The translations under genes were made by a program, and so were the position numbers. The notes under the pieces are model-generated. The model made no database searches and was not told the DNA's origin. It saw only the letters and a program-made list of their open reading frames with translations. Of a stretch of 45,468 nucleotides of DNA, positions 7,913 through 16,947 are shown one piece after another. Every line of letters begins with the position of its first letter. The first letter of the stretch is position 1. Location of the stretch: positions 1 through 45,468 of the forward strand of contig SVDZ01000018.1 of assembly GCA_015057625.1 (NCBI GenBank), read 5' to 3'. This DNA comes from Lachnospiraceae bacterium (GTDB taxonomy: Bacteria; Bacillota; Clostridia; Lachnospirales; Lachnospiraceae).

Positions 7913-9043
7913 ATGGAACATAGAAAATTACGGTTAATGACTGTCGTTGGCACTAGACCAGAAATCATAAAAATGTCAGAAATAATAAAATCTGCAGATG
8001 TTTATTTTGAACAAATACTTGTACATACCGGCCAGAACTACGATTATGAATTAAATAAAGTCTTTTTCGAGGAACTCGGATTACGTGAGCCAGATTACTA
8101 TCTTGGTGTTGTAGGTGAGAATTTAGGGCAGACTATGGGAAATGTAATATCAAAATCCTATGAGTTGATGGAAAAAGTAAAACCGGATGCACTTATTGTC
8201 TTGGGAGATACAAATTCTTGCTTGTGCGTAATATCTGCGAAGCGTTTAAAAATCCCGGTATTTCACATGGAAGCTGGTAATAGGTGCAAAGATGAAAATT
8301 TACCTGAGGAAGTGATTCGTCGGATAGTCGATGTTACTAGTGATGTGAATCTTTGCTATTCCGAACATGCGCGGAGATATATTTTAGACTCTGGAGTCAA
8401 ACCTGAGTATACCTACGTCGTTGGTAGCCCGATGGCAGAGGTGCTTAGACAATGTCAAACTCAAATTGAACAGAGTAACATTTTAGAAAATCTTGGGCTA
8501 GAGCCTGGAAAATACATTTTGCTCTCGGCGCATCGTGAAGAGAACATTGATATTGAGGATAATTTCCTAAGCCTTATGAATGCAGTAAATGAAATGGCTG
8601 AGACATACGATATGCCAATACTTTATTCCTGCCATCCACGTAGCAAGAAATATATTGAGAAAAGGCATTTTGTATTTGATAAAAGGGTAATTCAACATAA
8701 GCCATTAGGTTTTTTTGATTATAATTGCCTGCAACGTAATGCATTTTGCGTGGTATCCGATAGTGGAACAATTCCAGAAGAAAGTGCATTCTTTAAATTT
8801 CCAGCTGTTTCTATTAGGACAAGCACAGAGCGGCCAGAGGCAATGGATAAGGGCGTGTTTACCATAGGTTCCATTACATCTGAACAGATTTTGCAGGCGG
8901 TAGATTTGGCGGTGACAATGCATGCAAATGGAAATCTTGGGTTGGATGTCCCAGCATATTCAGACGCTAATGTAAGTACAAAAGTTATAAAGCTGATTCA
9001 AAGCTATGTTGGAATTGTAAATAAAATGATATGGAAGAAGTAG
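7913..9043 (+). CDS. wecB: Non-hydrolysing UDP-N-acetyl-L-hexosamine 2-epimerase (WecB/CapG/QnlB family)
   Basis: A 376-residue protein of the UDP-GlcNAc 2-epimerase family. VVGTRPEIIKMSEII near the N-terminus, VHTGQNYDYELN, VLGDTNSCL, HMEAGNRC and ENLPEEVIRRIVDVTSD are family signatures. The set GTIPEESAFFKFPAVSIRTSTERPEA in the C-terminal half is typical of non-hydrolysing members. In a FnlA-reductase-epimerase trio this is the last step, inverting C2. I infer that the substrate is UDP-L-RhaNAc (giving UDP-L-QuiNAc) rather than the talo sugar used by CapG, because the preceding reductase lacks the cupin. AGAGGAG lies 7 nt before the ATG. Confidence 0.88.
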   Translation: MEHRKLRLMTVVGTRPEIIKMSEIIKSADVYFEQILVHTGQNYDYELNKVFFEELGLREPDYYLGVVGENLGQTMGNVISKSYELMEKVKPDALIVLGDTNSCLCVISAKRLKIPVFHMEAGNRCKDENLPEEVIRRIVDVTSDVNLCYSEHARRYILDSGVKPEYTYVVGSPMAEVLRQCQTQIEQSNILENLGLEPGKYILLSAHREENIDIEDNFLSLMNAVNEMAETYDMPILYSCHPRSKKYIEKRHFVFDKRVIQHKPLGFFDYNCLQRNAFCVVSDSGTIPEESAFFKFPAVSIRTSTERPEAMDKGVFTIGSITSEQILQAVDLAVTMHANGNLGLDVPAYSDANVSTKVIKLIQSYVGIVNKMIWKK

Positions 9044-9047
9044 GGCG

Positions 9048-9935
9048 ATGCGGCGAGTATTAATTACTGGGGCAAATTCATATATTGGTGTTAGTTTTGA
9101 AGAATACGTTAGAACGCATTATTCTTCAGAAATAAGCATATCAACTATTGATATGCGGGATGGAAGCTGGAAACAAAAAGATTTCAGTGAATACGATGTC
9201 GTTTTTCATGTGGCTGGAATAGCTCATGTAGATTTAAAAAAAGCTGATACAGAGATTAGAAACTTGTATTATTCAGTTAATACTGATCTTGCAATTGATA
9301 CGGCAAGGAAAGCAAAGAAAGAGAAGGTTAGTCAGTTTATTTTTATGTCTTCAGCAATTATTTACGGAGAATCTGCACCTTACGGTGTAAAAAAGGTGAT
9401 AACAGCTGAAACGAGTCCGGCTCCAGCAAATTATTATGGCGATAGCAAATGGCAAGCAGATAAGGGCATTCAGGAGTTAGAAAACCAGAATTTCAAAGTG
9501 TGTATTCTTCGACCTCCGATGATTTATGGAAGGAATAGTAAGGGAAATTACCCGTTGCTGTCTAAAATAGCTAGAAAGATGCCTGTGTTTCCAGATGTTG
9601 AAAACGAACGATCAATGTTATATATCGAAAACTTATGTGAATTTCTTTGCCAAATAATTATGCGAGGCAAGAGAGGTATTTTTTGGCCACAGAACGCTGA
9701 GTATACGAAAACATCTGATATGGTAAAAATGATTAGCAATGTATTAGGCCATAGAATTTTTGTCACAAAGGCTCTTAATTGGACAGTTGCTTTTGCATCA
9801 CATTTTCCGGGTAAAGTATCACAAATAACGAATAAAGCGTTTGGTAATTTGAGTTACGATCAGAAAATGAGTCAATATGATTTTGTATATCAATGCGTAG
9901 ATTTAAATACGAGTATTGAGCGTACAGAAGCGTAA
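9048..9935 (+). CDS. SDR-family nucleotide-sugar 4-reductase/epimerase
   Basis: A 295-residue extended SDR. LITGANSYIG at 5-14 is the NAD(P) loop, FMSSAIIYG supplies the catalytic Ser, and Y130-x3-K134 (YGDSK) is the catalytic pair. It resembles 4-keto reductases such as WbpV/WreQ, which turn UDP-4-keto-6-deoxy-GlcNAc into UDP-QuiNAc or UDP-FucNAc. The CapD/PglF-type dehydratase near the right end would provide that substrate. It starts 4 bp after the epimerase with only a weak ribosome binding site, so it is probably translationally coupled. A paralogue follows two genes later. The exact reaction is inference. Confidence 0.7.
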   Translation: MRRVLITGANSYIGVSFEEYVRTHYSSEISISTIDMRDGSWKQKDFSEYDVVFHVAGIAHVDLKKADTEIRNLYYSVNTDLAIDTARKAKKEKVSQFIFMSSAIIYGESAPYGVKKVITAETSPAPANYYGDSKWQADKGIQELENQNFKVCILRPPMIYGRNSKGNYPLLSKIARKMPVFPDVENERSMLYIENLCEFLCQIIMRGKRGIFWPQNAEYTKTSDMVKMISNVLGHRIFVTKALNWTVAFASHFPGKVSQITNKAFGNLSYDQKMSQYDFVYQCVDLNTSIERTEA

Positions 9936-9949
9936 AAGGTATGGTAAGT

Positions 9950-11071
9950 ATGGAAAAGAAGGTAAACGTTATGGTTTATGCGCTGCCGAATGTTTCTGGT
10001 GGTGGCTATAGTGTGATTGAGAACTTATACAAAGATATCGATGAACACAAAGATGCTTTTCCTGAGATTCATTGGCATTTTATAGTTGGAAGGCCAGGAC
10101 TTGAAGATACAGAGTGTATTACCGTTCATAATGAGGAAGATTCGCGTAGAAGTTATTTTAGCAGAGTGATTTTTAATGCCAAAGGATTGAAGCGTTATAT
10201 TGAAAAATATGATATCCGAGCAATTATTTCTATCAATATGTTAGTAGGCGGAGTGAATATTCCGAGTATTATTTCATTTCATAACGTTCTTCCATTTTAT
10301 CATTGTGGGTTTAATGTATTTGATCGTGGTATTGATATCGTTAAACAAATGTTAATTAACCGAATGATAATAGAATCGATTTCCAATGCCAATTATGTTG
10401 TAATACCGAGTAAGTGGATAGAGGATGTTATGATTAATCGGTATGGAATTCGTAAAGAAAAGATACGCATTTCTCCAATTGGAACACCTGAAATGTGTTC
10501 ATTTGATGATAGGAAAGATGACGAAATCGAATATCAGGGGGAAATGATATTTGTTTATCCTGCATCAGGATTTCCATACAAAAACCATATGGTTATTGCA
10601 AAGGCGGTTGAAAGGCTTAAAGCAGATAATGTGTCTGGTTTTAAAGTACTCTTCACAGGTGAAGTGGGTAATGGAAAGACCATGCGCAAATTGAAGAAGA
10701 TTGTTCAGATGGAAGAACTTCCTATTGAGTTTTACGGAATGGCAAGTCGAGAAACACTGGCATCATTTTATCGTAAGGGTGTATTAATTTTTCCTTCAAA
10801 AATTGAGACAGATGGCTTCCCTTTATTGGAAAGCATGGCTTGTGGCGGGAAAATCATTGCTGCAGATATGCCGTATGCTAGAGAAGCATTATCCGGTTAT
10901 GAACATTGTGAATTCTTTTGCCCTGATGATGCACAGACTTTAGCTGAGTATATGAAGAATATGATCTCTCAGAAAAGCTTAAACTTAAATCGCGTTGGGC
11001 GTATTGCTAATGTAAAGCCGAGGTCTGAAGTAATAGTTTCCCTGATAAGAGAAATTGTAGAGCAAAAATAG
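9950..11071 (+). CDS. GT4-family glycosyltransferase
   Basis: A 373-residue GT-B glycosyltransferase. The C-terminal donor domain contains FVYPASGFPYKNH, FYGMASRETLASFY and IFPSKIETDGFPLLESMACGGKI, which carries the E-x7-E motif of retaining GT4 enzymes. The N-terminal half has a glycine-rich loop (NVSGGGYSVIENL). The start is placed at the second ATG because AAAAGG (9934-9939) is 10 nt upstream of it but only 1 nt before the first ATG at 9941. It lies between two related SDR genes. Donor and acceptor sugars cannot be told from sequence. Confidence 0.85.
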   Translation: MEKKVNVMVYALPNVSGGGYSVIENLYKDIDEHKDAFPEIHWHFIVGRPGLEDTECITVHNEEDSRRSYFSRVIFNAKGLKRYIEKYDIRAIISINMLVGGVNIPSIISFHNVLPFYHCGFNVFDRGIDIVKQMLINRMIIESISNANYVVIPSKWIEDVMINRYGIRKEKIRISPIGTPEMCSFDDRKDDEIEYQGEMIFVYPASGFPYKNHMVIAKAVERLKADNVSGFKVLFTGEVGNGKTMRKLKKIVQMEELPIEFYGMASRETLASFYRKGVLIFPSKIETDGFPLLESMACGGKIIAADMPYAREALSGYEHCEFFCPDDAQTLAEYMKNMISQKSLNLNRVGRIANVKPRSEVIVSLIREIVEQK

Positions 11072-11093
11072 GAAATGGATGTAGCCGTTTTAT

Positions 11094-11951
11094 ATGAAAG
11101 TTTTAGTTACCGGAAATAATGGGAAATTTGTTAAATATTTAAAGAGCTATGCATCTAAGAATAAGCGAGATTGGGAATTTGATTTTATCTCGCTTCGAAC
11201 AGATTCCTGGAGACAGGTAGATATGTCTTCCTATGATGCTGTATTTCATTGCGCAGGAATTACAAGTGCTCCAGGTGATGATTATAAGATGTTTAAAAAG
11301 ATTAATGTAACTCTGACAGAGGAACTATTTCGTCAAGCGATTGAGCAGAGGGCAAAGCAGTTTGTATATTTGAGTTCGATGGCTGTCTATGATGGCGTGG
11401 GCTGGGGATTTGGTAAAGAAGGATTGATAACGCTTGATACTGAGCCACGGCAAAAAACGAATTATGGAAAAAGTAAATACGAAGCGGAAAAGGCAATTAA
11501 GGCTGAAATGGCTGGTAATACTAAGGTTTCAATTATTAGGGCGCCTTCAATTGTTGGTGGGGGAATGGAAGCATATTTTGCTCGATATGTGAAATTTGCG
11601 AGAATACCATTTATTCCAATTCCAGTCATACATGAAGAGGCGAAAAGAAGTTTTGTCTATGTAGATACATTAATAGAGTTTGTATGTAATATAATTCAAA
11701 ATACTGCCGAAGGTGTTTTTTTTCCACAACAGTATCCTCCCTTGTCGGTTTCAGAAATGATGTCTGTTGTTTGTGAAGCAATGGGAAAACCTAAAATAAA
11801 AAGTAAGATAGTTGGTAGGATTATTCCTGGCGCGATACAGAATAGGTTCTTTTCTCAGATTTGTTATGATAGCAAGTTAAATGAGAACGAAAATAGGATG
11901 GTACCTTATATTTCTAGTAAAGAAGCGATTATTCATGCAATAAATGAATAA
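11094..11951 (+). CDS. SDR-family nucleotide-sugar reductase, paralogue with altered glycine loop
   Basis: A 285-residue extended SDR related to the protein encoded two genes upstream: same length and same order of motifs (S-W-x2-x-D-x-SxYDxVFHxAGI, then SSMAVYD, then YGKSK with Y124 and K128). Its dinucleotide loop reads TGNNGKFV, so the third glycine of GxxGxxG is Val13, which is unusual and may alter cofactor preference or activity. Ribosome binding is weak near the ATG. It probably acts on a 4-keto-6-deoxy-HexNAc intermediate, or has been recruited for another step; the substrate is not known. Confidence 0.65.
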   Translation: MKVLVTGNNGKFVKYLKSYASKNKRDWEFDFISLRTDSWRQVDMSSYDAVFHCAGITSAPGDDYKMFKKINVTLTEELFRQAIEQRAKQFVYLSSMAVYDGVGWGFGKEGLITLDTEPRQKTNYGKSKYEAEKAIKAEMAGNTKVSIIRAPSIVGGGMEAYFARYVKFARIPFIPIPVIHEEAKRSFVYVDTLIEFVCNIIQNTAEGVFFPQQYPPLSVSEMMSVVCEAMGKPKIKSKIVGRIIPGAIQNRFFSQICYDSKLNENENRMVPYISSKEAIIHAINE

Positions 11952-11972
11952 TGTGAGTTTAGGAGTTTAATA

Positions 11973-12887
11973 ATGGACGAATTATTTTTTAGCGTTACTA
12001 TTTCAGCATACAATGCATCTTCGTTTATCTTTGATACATTGGATAGCGTACGAAATCAGACATATAAGAATTTTGAGGTTATTTTAGTAGACGATGGTTC
12101 TCCTGAGAGAATGGAAAGTGCTATTGCAAAGTACAAGGAGATGTATCCGGATTTTCCACTAAGGTATATTTGGCAAGAAAATGAAGGGCCAGGAGGAGCA
12201 AGAAGAAGGGGCGTGGTGAATGCAAAATATGAATATGTTGCCATGCTCGATCATGATGATCGATGGACTCCGGATAAGCTTCAAGTAATGCATGATGTAA
12301 TAAAAGAAAATGATGCTGATGTATATTATCATGATGAGAGACTGATTTTCACAGATGGCAGTTCGCGAAGTGTGGATTATCGTGAATTGGGAGATGATCC
12401 ATTAACTGATTTGATAATTAATGGTAATTGCTTATCCACTTCTGCAGTTGTAGTAAGAAAAACCTTTTTTATGGAGTGCGACCCATATTCAGATCGTCAG
12501 CGCTATGGCGAGGATTATGAGTGCTGGATACGTTTGGCGAAGGCAGGTGCAAGATTCTATCATGTAGAACGTCCTTTGGCTGAGTATGTTAGAAGTGCCG
12601 AGAGCTTAACGATGGTAAATGAAGACTATACAAGAGCGATGAACGATCGAATTGTTGACTTTTATGATTACTTGAATTCTGACAAGTTCTCGAAGGATGA
12701 TATTCAGCGAATGAAGGAAGAGCGAAGAGTGTATAATGAGTTCTTGCTAGGAAGGTTTTATCATAATCGAAAGGACTACTATAAAGCAAGAAAATACTAT
12801 TTTAATGCAATTAAACATGGGCAACATAGTTTTAAAACTTTTGTTGCATATGCAATGAGTTTATTTCATATAAGATTGAGAGGATAA
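11973..12887 (+). CDS. GT2-family glycosyltransferase
   Basis: A 304-residue inverting GT-A glycosyltransferase. The start FSVTISAYNASSFIFDTLDSV, the first Asp pair ILVDDGSPE (40-41), and the DxD-like MLDHDDRW (D93, D95) are typical of GT2 enzymes, and GEDYECWIRLAK supplies the catalytic ED region. A helical C-terminal tail of about 70 residues follows. TTAGGAG is about 8 nt before the ATG. Expected to add one sugar to the lipid-linked repeat unit on the cytoplasmic face. Sugar specificity unknown. Confidence 0.88.
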   Translation: MDELFFSVTISAYNASSFIFDTLDSVRNQTYKNFEVILVDDGSPERMESAIAKYKEMYPDFPLRYIWQENEGPGGARRRGVVNAKYEYVAMLDHDDRWTPDKLQVMHDVIKENDADVYYHDERLIFTDGSSRSVDYRELGDDPLTDLIINGNCLSTSAVVVRKTFFMECDPYSDRQRYGEDYECWIRLAKAGARFYHVERPLAEYVRSAESLTMVNEDYTRAMNDRIVDFYDYLNSDKFSKDDIQRMKEERRVYNEFLLGRFYHNRKDYYKARKYYFNAIKHGQHSFKTFVAYAMSLFHIRLRG

Positions 12888-12945
12888 TTTTTCTAAAAAG
12901 GAATAACTAGCTTAATTAGTATGCGATACAAAACGCCGTTGGAAA

Positions 12946-14199
12946 ATGGAGGAAGAGAATAGGAATATGCGTGATCCAATCATAATGAGAAATAATAAGT
13001 GGCCTGTAGCTATGCTTTGTGTAGTGCTGCTTTGTTATTTGCCTATTTTCTATAATAATATTGGTTTTATTATTTTGGCACTGTTTTTGGCTTTAATCCT
13101 TGATAATAGGCGATACCATTGGGAAAACCTAAATGAGCAGTGTTTTTTTCTGCTGATGATTTGTTTGGCGGGATTTAAGATTATAAATGCATTAGTGCAA
13201 GGGAGCATTTCAAGAGTAAATATAATTGTTGTTACAATAGTGTCAATCCTTTTTTTTGAACAATATTTGTATTACATCCGTAGCATGGTTAAAAGAACAT
13301 ATGCCTATCTTTTGATCGCAAGAGTTATCTATTACTGCATTTATATATTGGCTGCGCAAGAAATTGTAAAAGCTATAAAGATCAATGGCTTACATATGTT
13401 ATGGGGAGGGTACTTTTTTCAGAGTTCTTATCACTATGTGGACTGGTCGGTGATGATGATAATGTTGTTTATATTTGGCATAAAAACACACTCTTATGTA
13501 TCGACTTTTATTATGACCGCAATTTGGTGGATGATTTTGCCTGCAAGAATGTACAAGCTCTTTATTTTGTCTTTTTGCGCCATATTCATTCTTATGAAAA
13601 TATTTGGGGGAGATGGAATAAATCGCTTTTTAAAAAAAAATAAATCTTTTTATTTACGTTTAACCATACTGCTTCTTGTACTATCAGTAGGGTTTGCTTA
13701 TTTTTGGATAATATTTGTTGTACAGAATAATAACATTTCGTCAACACGAGACTCTTTGAATGATAAATCTAACTATCAACGCTTTTCTTATGCCATTATT
13801 ACATTTACTAGGATTCTTAATCGTTATGTCCCATGGCTAGGGCTAGACGAATTGAAGTATACAATGCTAAGTGCTGAGGAACTGAAGGGTGTTTATCCAC
13901 ATAATTCATATCTAGAAATGATTTTGGAGTATGGGCTCCTTTTTACAGTCTGCTTATGGAGAATGCTAGGAAAGTTGTTTGATAAGCTGTCAAATTGTTT
14001 AAATAACGCCTTCATTATTTCTTACATGTTATGTGCGTGCATTCTCCATAATATGTTTGAAGGATGGCGGTTATTCGCTTTTTTAGCACTTTTGTGTATT
14101 CCGGAATTTGAAAGTAAGTATTCATTTTTAATGAAACATGACGGAGTGATATTACAAAGAGGCAAAACCAGAGAAAGGTATAAATCTAGTTGTATATAA
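12946..14199 (+). CDS. wzy: Wzy-type polysaccharide polymerase
   Basis: A 417-residue integral membrane protein with about ten predicted helices and no soluble catalytic domain. A periplasmic-facing loop late in the protein has YPHNSYLEMILEYGLLFTV, the H-N-x-x-L-E pattern common in O-antigen polymerases/ligases. Its position next to a Wzx flippase supports a polymerase of lipid-linked repeats. The start is uncertain: ATG 12946 or ATG 12967, both with imperfect ribosome binding sites. An A9 tract at 13632-13640 lies in the coding sequence. As usual for Wzy, sequence similarity is weak and the assignment depends on topology and context. Confidence 0.75.
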   Translation: MEEENRNMRDPIIMRNNKWPVAMLCVVLLCYLPIFYNNIGFIILALFLALILDNRRYHWENLNEQCFFLLMICLAGFKIINALVQGSISRVNIIVVTIVSILFFEQYLYYIRSMVKRTYAYLLIARVIYYCIYILAAQEIVKAIKINGLHMLWGGYFFQSSYHYVDWSVMMIMLFIFGIKTHSYVSTFIMTAIWWMILPARMYKLFILSFCAIFILMKIFGGDGINRFLKKNKSFYLRLTILLLVLSVGFAYFWIIFVVQNNNISSTRDSLNDKSNYQRFSYAIITFTRILNRYVPWLGLDELKYTMLSAEELKGVYPHNSYLEMILEYGLLFTVCLWRMLGKLFDKLSNCLNNAFIISYMLCACILHNMFEGWRLFAFLALLCIPEFESKYSFLMKHDGVILQRGKTRERYKSSCI

Positions 14200-14224
14200 T
14201 CTTTATTCACCAAGAGGTTGAAAA

Positions 14225-15751
14225 ATGAAAAGAGATCAATTTGCTGGTCGTTATTTTATAAAAATAATTAGTTCTATTATTATTGCGCTGTGTAATATGG
14301 GAGTGCAGTTCATGCTGCCAAGGGCTCTTGATGTTGGAGAGTATGGGTTGTATACATATAACTTGAATGTTTTTACGTCAGTTGTCGTGATGGCTAATTT
14401 ATCTACTTCCAGTGCACTTGTTGCGAAGTATTCAAAAAGGTGTGAAGATATTGGTTATGTGCAGTTTTATCTTTTCTTTTATGCTGTAGTTTCTTTTGTT
14501 TTAACGGTAGGAGTTATGCTTTTATTCAGGATTGAATCTATTCGGAATTCTTTCGGAGGACAATCACTCATTCTGGTGTTGTTAGGTTTAGAAGCTGCGT
14601 TAATAACAAAACTGATGTCGGATGTAATATCCATTTATGATGCTGCTGCTATATCTAGGTTTCCGTCTATTATTCATATTATATTGAGAATTGTCTTATG
14701 TGCATTTGTTGCAAGTACTTTTATTATGGGACGGTTAAATCTGAGAATGTTTTATCTTGGACAGATATCGATTATACTTGCAGTAGTCGTATTCCTTGTT
14801 TTTGAGTTTTTCAAGGATTATAAGCAGAACTATCCAGTGTATGAGAAGCGGCCAATAAAAGAATATGCAATTGAGTATTATCAGTTTTGTAAACCTTTGG
14901 TTTTTGCAGGGATTATAAGTCAAGGAATCATTATTCTAATGAATTATACGCTCCTGAAGCATGCGGGTACAACTGAGCAGGCCATGTTTGGTGCGGCATG
15001 GCAGTTAAATACATTGGTTTGTTATATCTTTTCTCCTTATGCAGAATTGATGAAACGTGAATTTGCGGTTTTGGTTAATCAGAAAGAATTGTTGGAACGA
15101 AGATTATGGCAATCGATAAAAACGATTGTTTGGATAGTAACATATTTTGCTATTTTTATCGCTGTGTTTGCACAGTGGTTACTACCGCTTCTTTTTGGTG
15201 AAAATTATAAGGGCGCAATTCTTGTTACTCAAATGATAATGATATACACGATTTTTCAGGCTTGGGGACAATTGTGTGGATCATATATGATTGCAACAGA
15301 ATCAACAAAAGGATATGCAGTGCTATCTGTAATAGGGCAAGCTGTTTCGGTCGTGTGTGTGTTCCTGTTCCAGGTACCAAATTTTATTTTTGAGGATGGA
15401 TTAGGTAGTTTCGGCATAGGATTGACATATATGTGTACCAATTACATTTCAGTGGTAGTCATGATGATTTATCTTACAAAAGGTGTGAAAAATGCGCATA
15501 TACGTATGCATGGAATATACTTGTTGGCAATTATTTCGTGTGTGGTTTTTGCACTTTTTACTCGCTTATGCTTTGGCTCACTAATTATGCATCAGGGGCG
15601 ACTTGTGCCACTTCTGGGGATTATTCTCTCAGGAATGATATATTCGTTACTTGTAGGTATAGAATTATATTTAATACCAAATCTTGTTGGCATTCAGCGG
15701 GAAACGATAAAAAGATATGCGAGAAAGATAATAATGAAATGGAAAAGATAG
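14225..15751 (+). CDS. wzx: Wzx-type oligosaccharide flippase
   Basis: A 508-residue membrane protein with 12-14 helices, resembling the polysaccharide transport (PST/MVF-like) family. It opens with FIKIISSIIIALCNMGVQFMLPRALDVGEYGLYTYNLN, typical of Wzx helix 1 and the first loop. It would flip the undecaprenyl-linked repeat unit across the membrane for the neighbouring Wzy. AAGAGG precedes the ATG. It overlaps the next gene by 13 bp. Confidence 0.88.
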   Translation: MKRDQFAGRYFIKIISSIIIALCNMGVQFMLPRALDVGEYGLYTYNLNVFTSVVVMANLSTSSALVAKYSKRCEDIGYVQFYLFFYAVVSFVLTVGVMLLFRIESIRNSFGGQSLILVLLGLEAALITKLMSDVISIYDAAAISRFPSIIHIILRIVLCAFVASTFIMGRLNLRMFYLGQISIILAVVVFLVFEFFKDYKQNYPVYEKRPIKEYAIEYYQFCKPLVFAGIISQGIIILMNYTLLKHAGTTEQAMFGAAWQLNTLVCYIFSPYAELMKREFAVLVNQKELLERRLWQSIKTIVWIVTYFAIFIAVFAQWLLPLLFGENYKGAILVTQMIMIYTIFQAWGQLCGSYMIATESTKGYAVLSVIGQAVSVVCVFLFQVPNFIFEDGLGSFGIGLTYMCTNYISVVVMMIYLTKGVKNAHIRMHGIYLLAIISCVVFALFTRLCFGSLIMHQGRLVPLLGIILSGMIYSLLVGIELYLIPNLVGIQRETIKRYARKIIMKWKR

Positions 15752-16947
15752 TAGTTTTTTTGTTTGAAGTTTATCCAGTAGAAACATATGCAAAACGATA
15801 TGATTTTCATACATTAATTGAGAACGGATACCAAATTCACGTATGCAATATGGCAAGTGTTATTTCAGAGTGGCATGCGGTAGATTCTCAGCCTACATTT
15901 AATAATGAGAAAATTGAATATTTTTGCTTTAAGACAAAGGATGACTTTAAAAAATATATTTACAATTTAGGCGCAGATGCTTTTATTTGGAGTACTTTTC
16001 AGTTAACGGCAGAGTATTATTGGGTTTTCAATGTGATTTCGAGGCATAGATATGGCTTTATATGCAATGTAGATTATGTGTTCCCAAGAACTAATGCGGG
16101 AAGAAAGAAAAAGAGGCATTTGCCAACCTTATCTTGGCATCGTTATTCTAATGCTATCCTACTAAGAATGCCTAAAAAGTATATTCCAGTTCGAAAGGCA
16201 GATGCTGTTATTACGTATGGGATAGATGATGTTCAAAGAAAGTTAAACAACGTTTTATATGATAAGCATACCGTAGTAGAATTGACAAATACGATAGATT
16301 ATTGTGAAAGTATTGATGCTTTAATGTCAGGTCGGACGCTTTCCTTTTTACCAGATAGATACATTTTGTTTATTGATGAATTTTTGCCATTTCATCCTGA
16401 TGCTATAAAACTTGGACAAATAATCGATGCAGAGCGCTATTATTTTGAAGTTGAATCATTTCTTCATCGATTAGAAAGGTTGCTGGGGTGCCCAATTATC
16501 GTAGCTGCACACCCTAAAGCAGATTATTCAAAACATCCAGAGTGTTATAAGGGAATGAAAATAGTTCAGTTTAAGACGGCAGAACTTATCAGTAATGCTA
16601 CGATAGTGGTTACACATTTGTCACTAGCAATAGGAATGATTTTGGCAAGTAAGAAACCATATATGGTTATTACAACAAATGACTTAAACGATGTGATTGA
16701 TGAAGAAGGGGTTTTTGAAGATCAAGAGGCAGATATTCAACGAAAAGCTATTAATATTTCACATAATTTAGCTGATTCATCGGTCGAAAAGTATGTGGAT
16801 GAGGCATTCAAAATAGGTGAAACATACTATGAGGAACAGTTAAGAAAATATAAATTGCCGGATAATCATCCTAATGCGTTGATGTCATTAGGTCAGATAA
16901 TGGATAAAGCAATGAGGAGAGTAGAAGATGAAGAAAAGAGCGTTTGA
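15739..16947 (+). CDS. GT-B-like putative transferase, candidate nonulosonic acid transferase
   Basis: A 402-residue soluble protein that I do not recognise as a named family. The start is placed at ATG 15739; the frame is open further upstream only as a shadow of wzx. Visible features are an acidic pair LFIDE (D213, E214), AAHPKADYSKHP (H258-P259), and ATIVVTHLSLAIGMILASKKP (H293, S295). An acidic pair, an HP motif and a later Ser/Thr motif recall bacterial sialyltransferase-like and CDP-glycerol-transferase-like GT-B enzymes. As the locus makes a CMP-nonulosonate and no other obvious transferase for it is seen, this is my best candidate, but that is inference. Overlaps both neighbouring genes. 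Confidence 0.5.
   Translation: MEKIVVFLFEVYPVETYAKRYDFHTLIENGYQIHVCNMASVISEWHAVDSQPTFNNEKIEYFCFKTKDDFKKYIYNLGADAFIWSTFQLTAEYYWVFNVISRHRYGFICNVDYVFPRTNAGRKKKRHLPTLSWHRYSNAILLRMPKKYIPVRKADAVITYGIDDVQRKLNNVLYDKHTVVELTNTIDYCESIDALMSGRTLSFLPDRYILFIDEFLPFHPDAIKLGQIIDAERYYFEVESFLHRLERLLGCPIIVAAHPKADYSKHPECYKGMKIVQFKTAELISNATIVVTHLSLAIGMILASKKPYMVITTNDLNDVIDEEGVFEDQEADIQRKAINISHNLADSSVEKYVDEAFKIGETYYEEQLRKYKLPDNHPNALMSLGQIMDKAMRRVEDEEKSV

Noticed and set aside
13632..13640. A9 tract in wzy as a phase-variation switch
   Set aside because: Tracts of 8-9 A or T occur in several genes here (for example near 11716, 18740 and 28617) as expected for AT-rich DNA; nothing marks this one out.
15433..15738. 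A 102-codon N-terminal extension of the protein starting at 15739
   Set aside because: It lies wholly inside the end of wzx in another frame, is rich in Cys and aromatic residues without any domain, and lacks a ribosome binding site; ATG 15739 is a better start.
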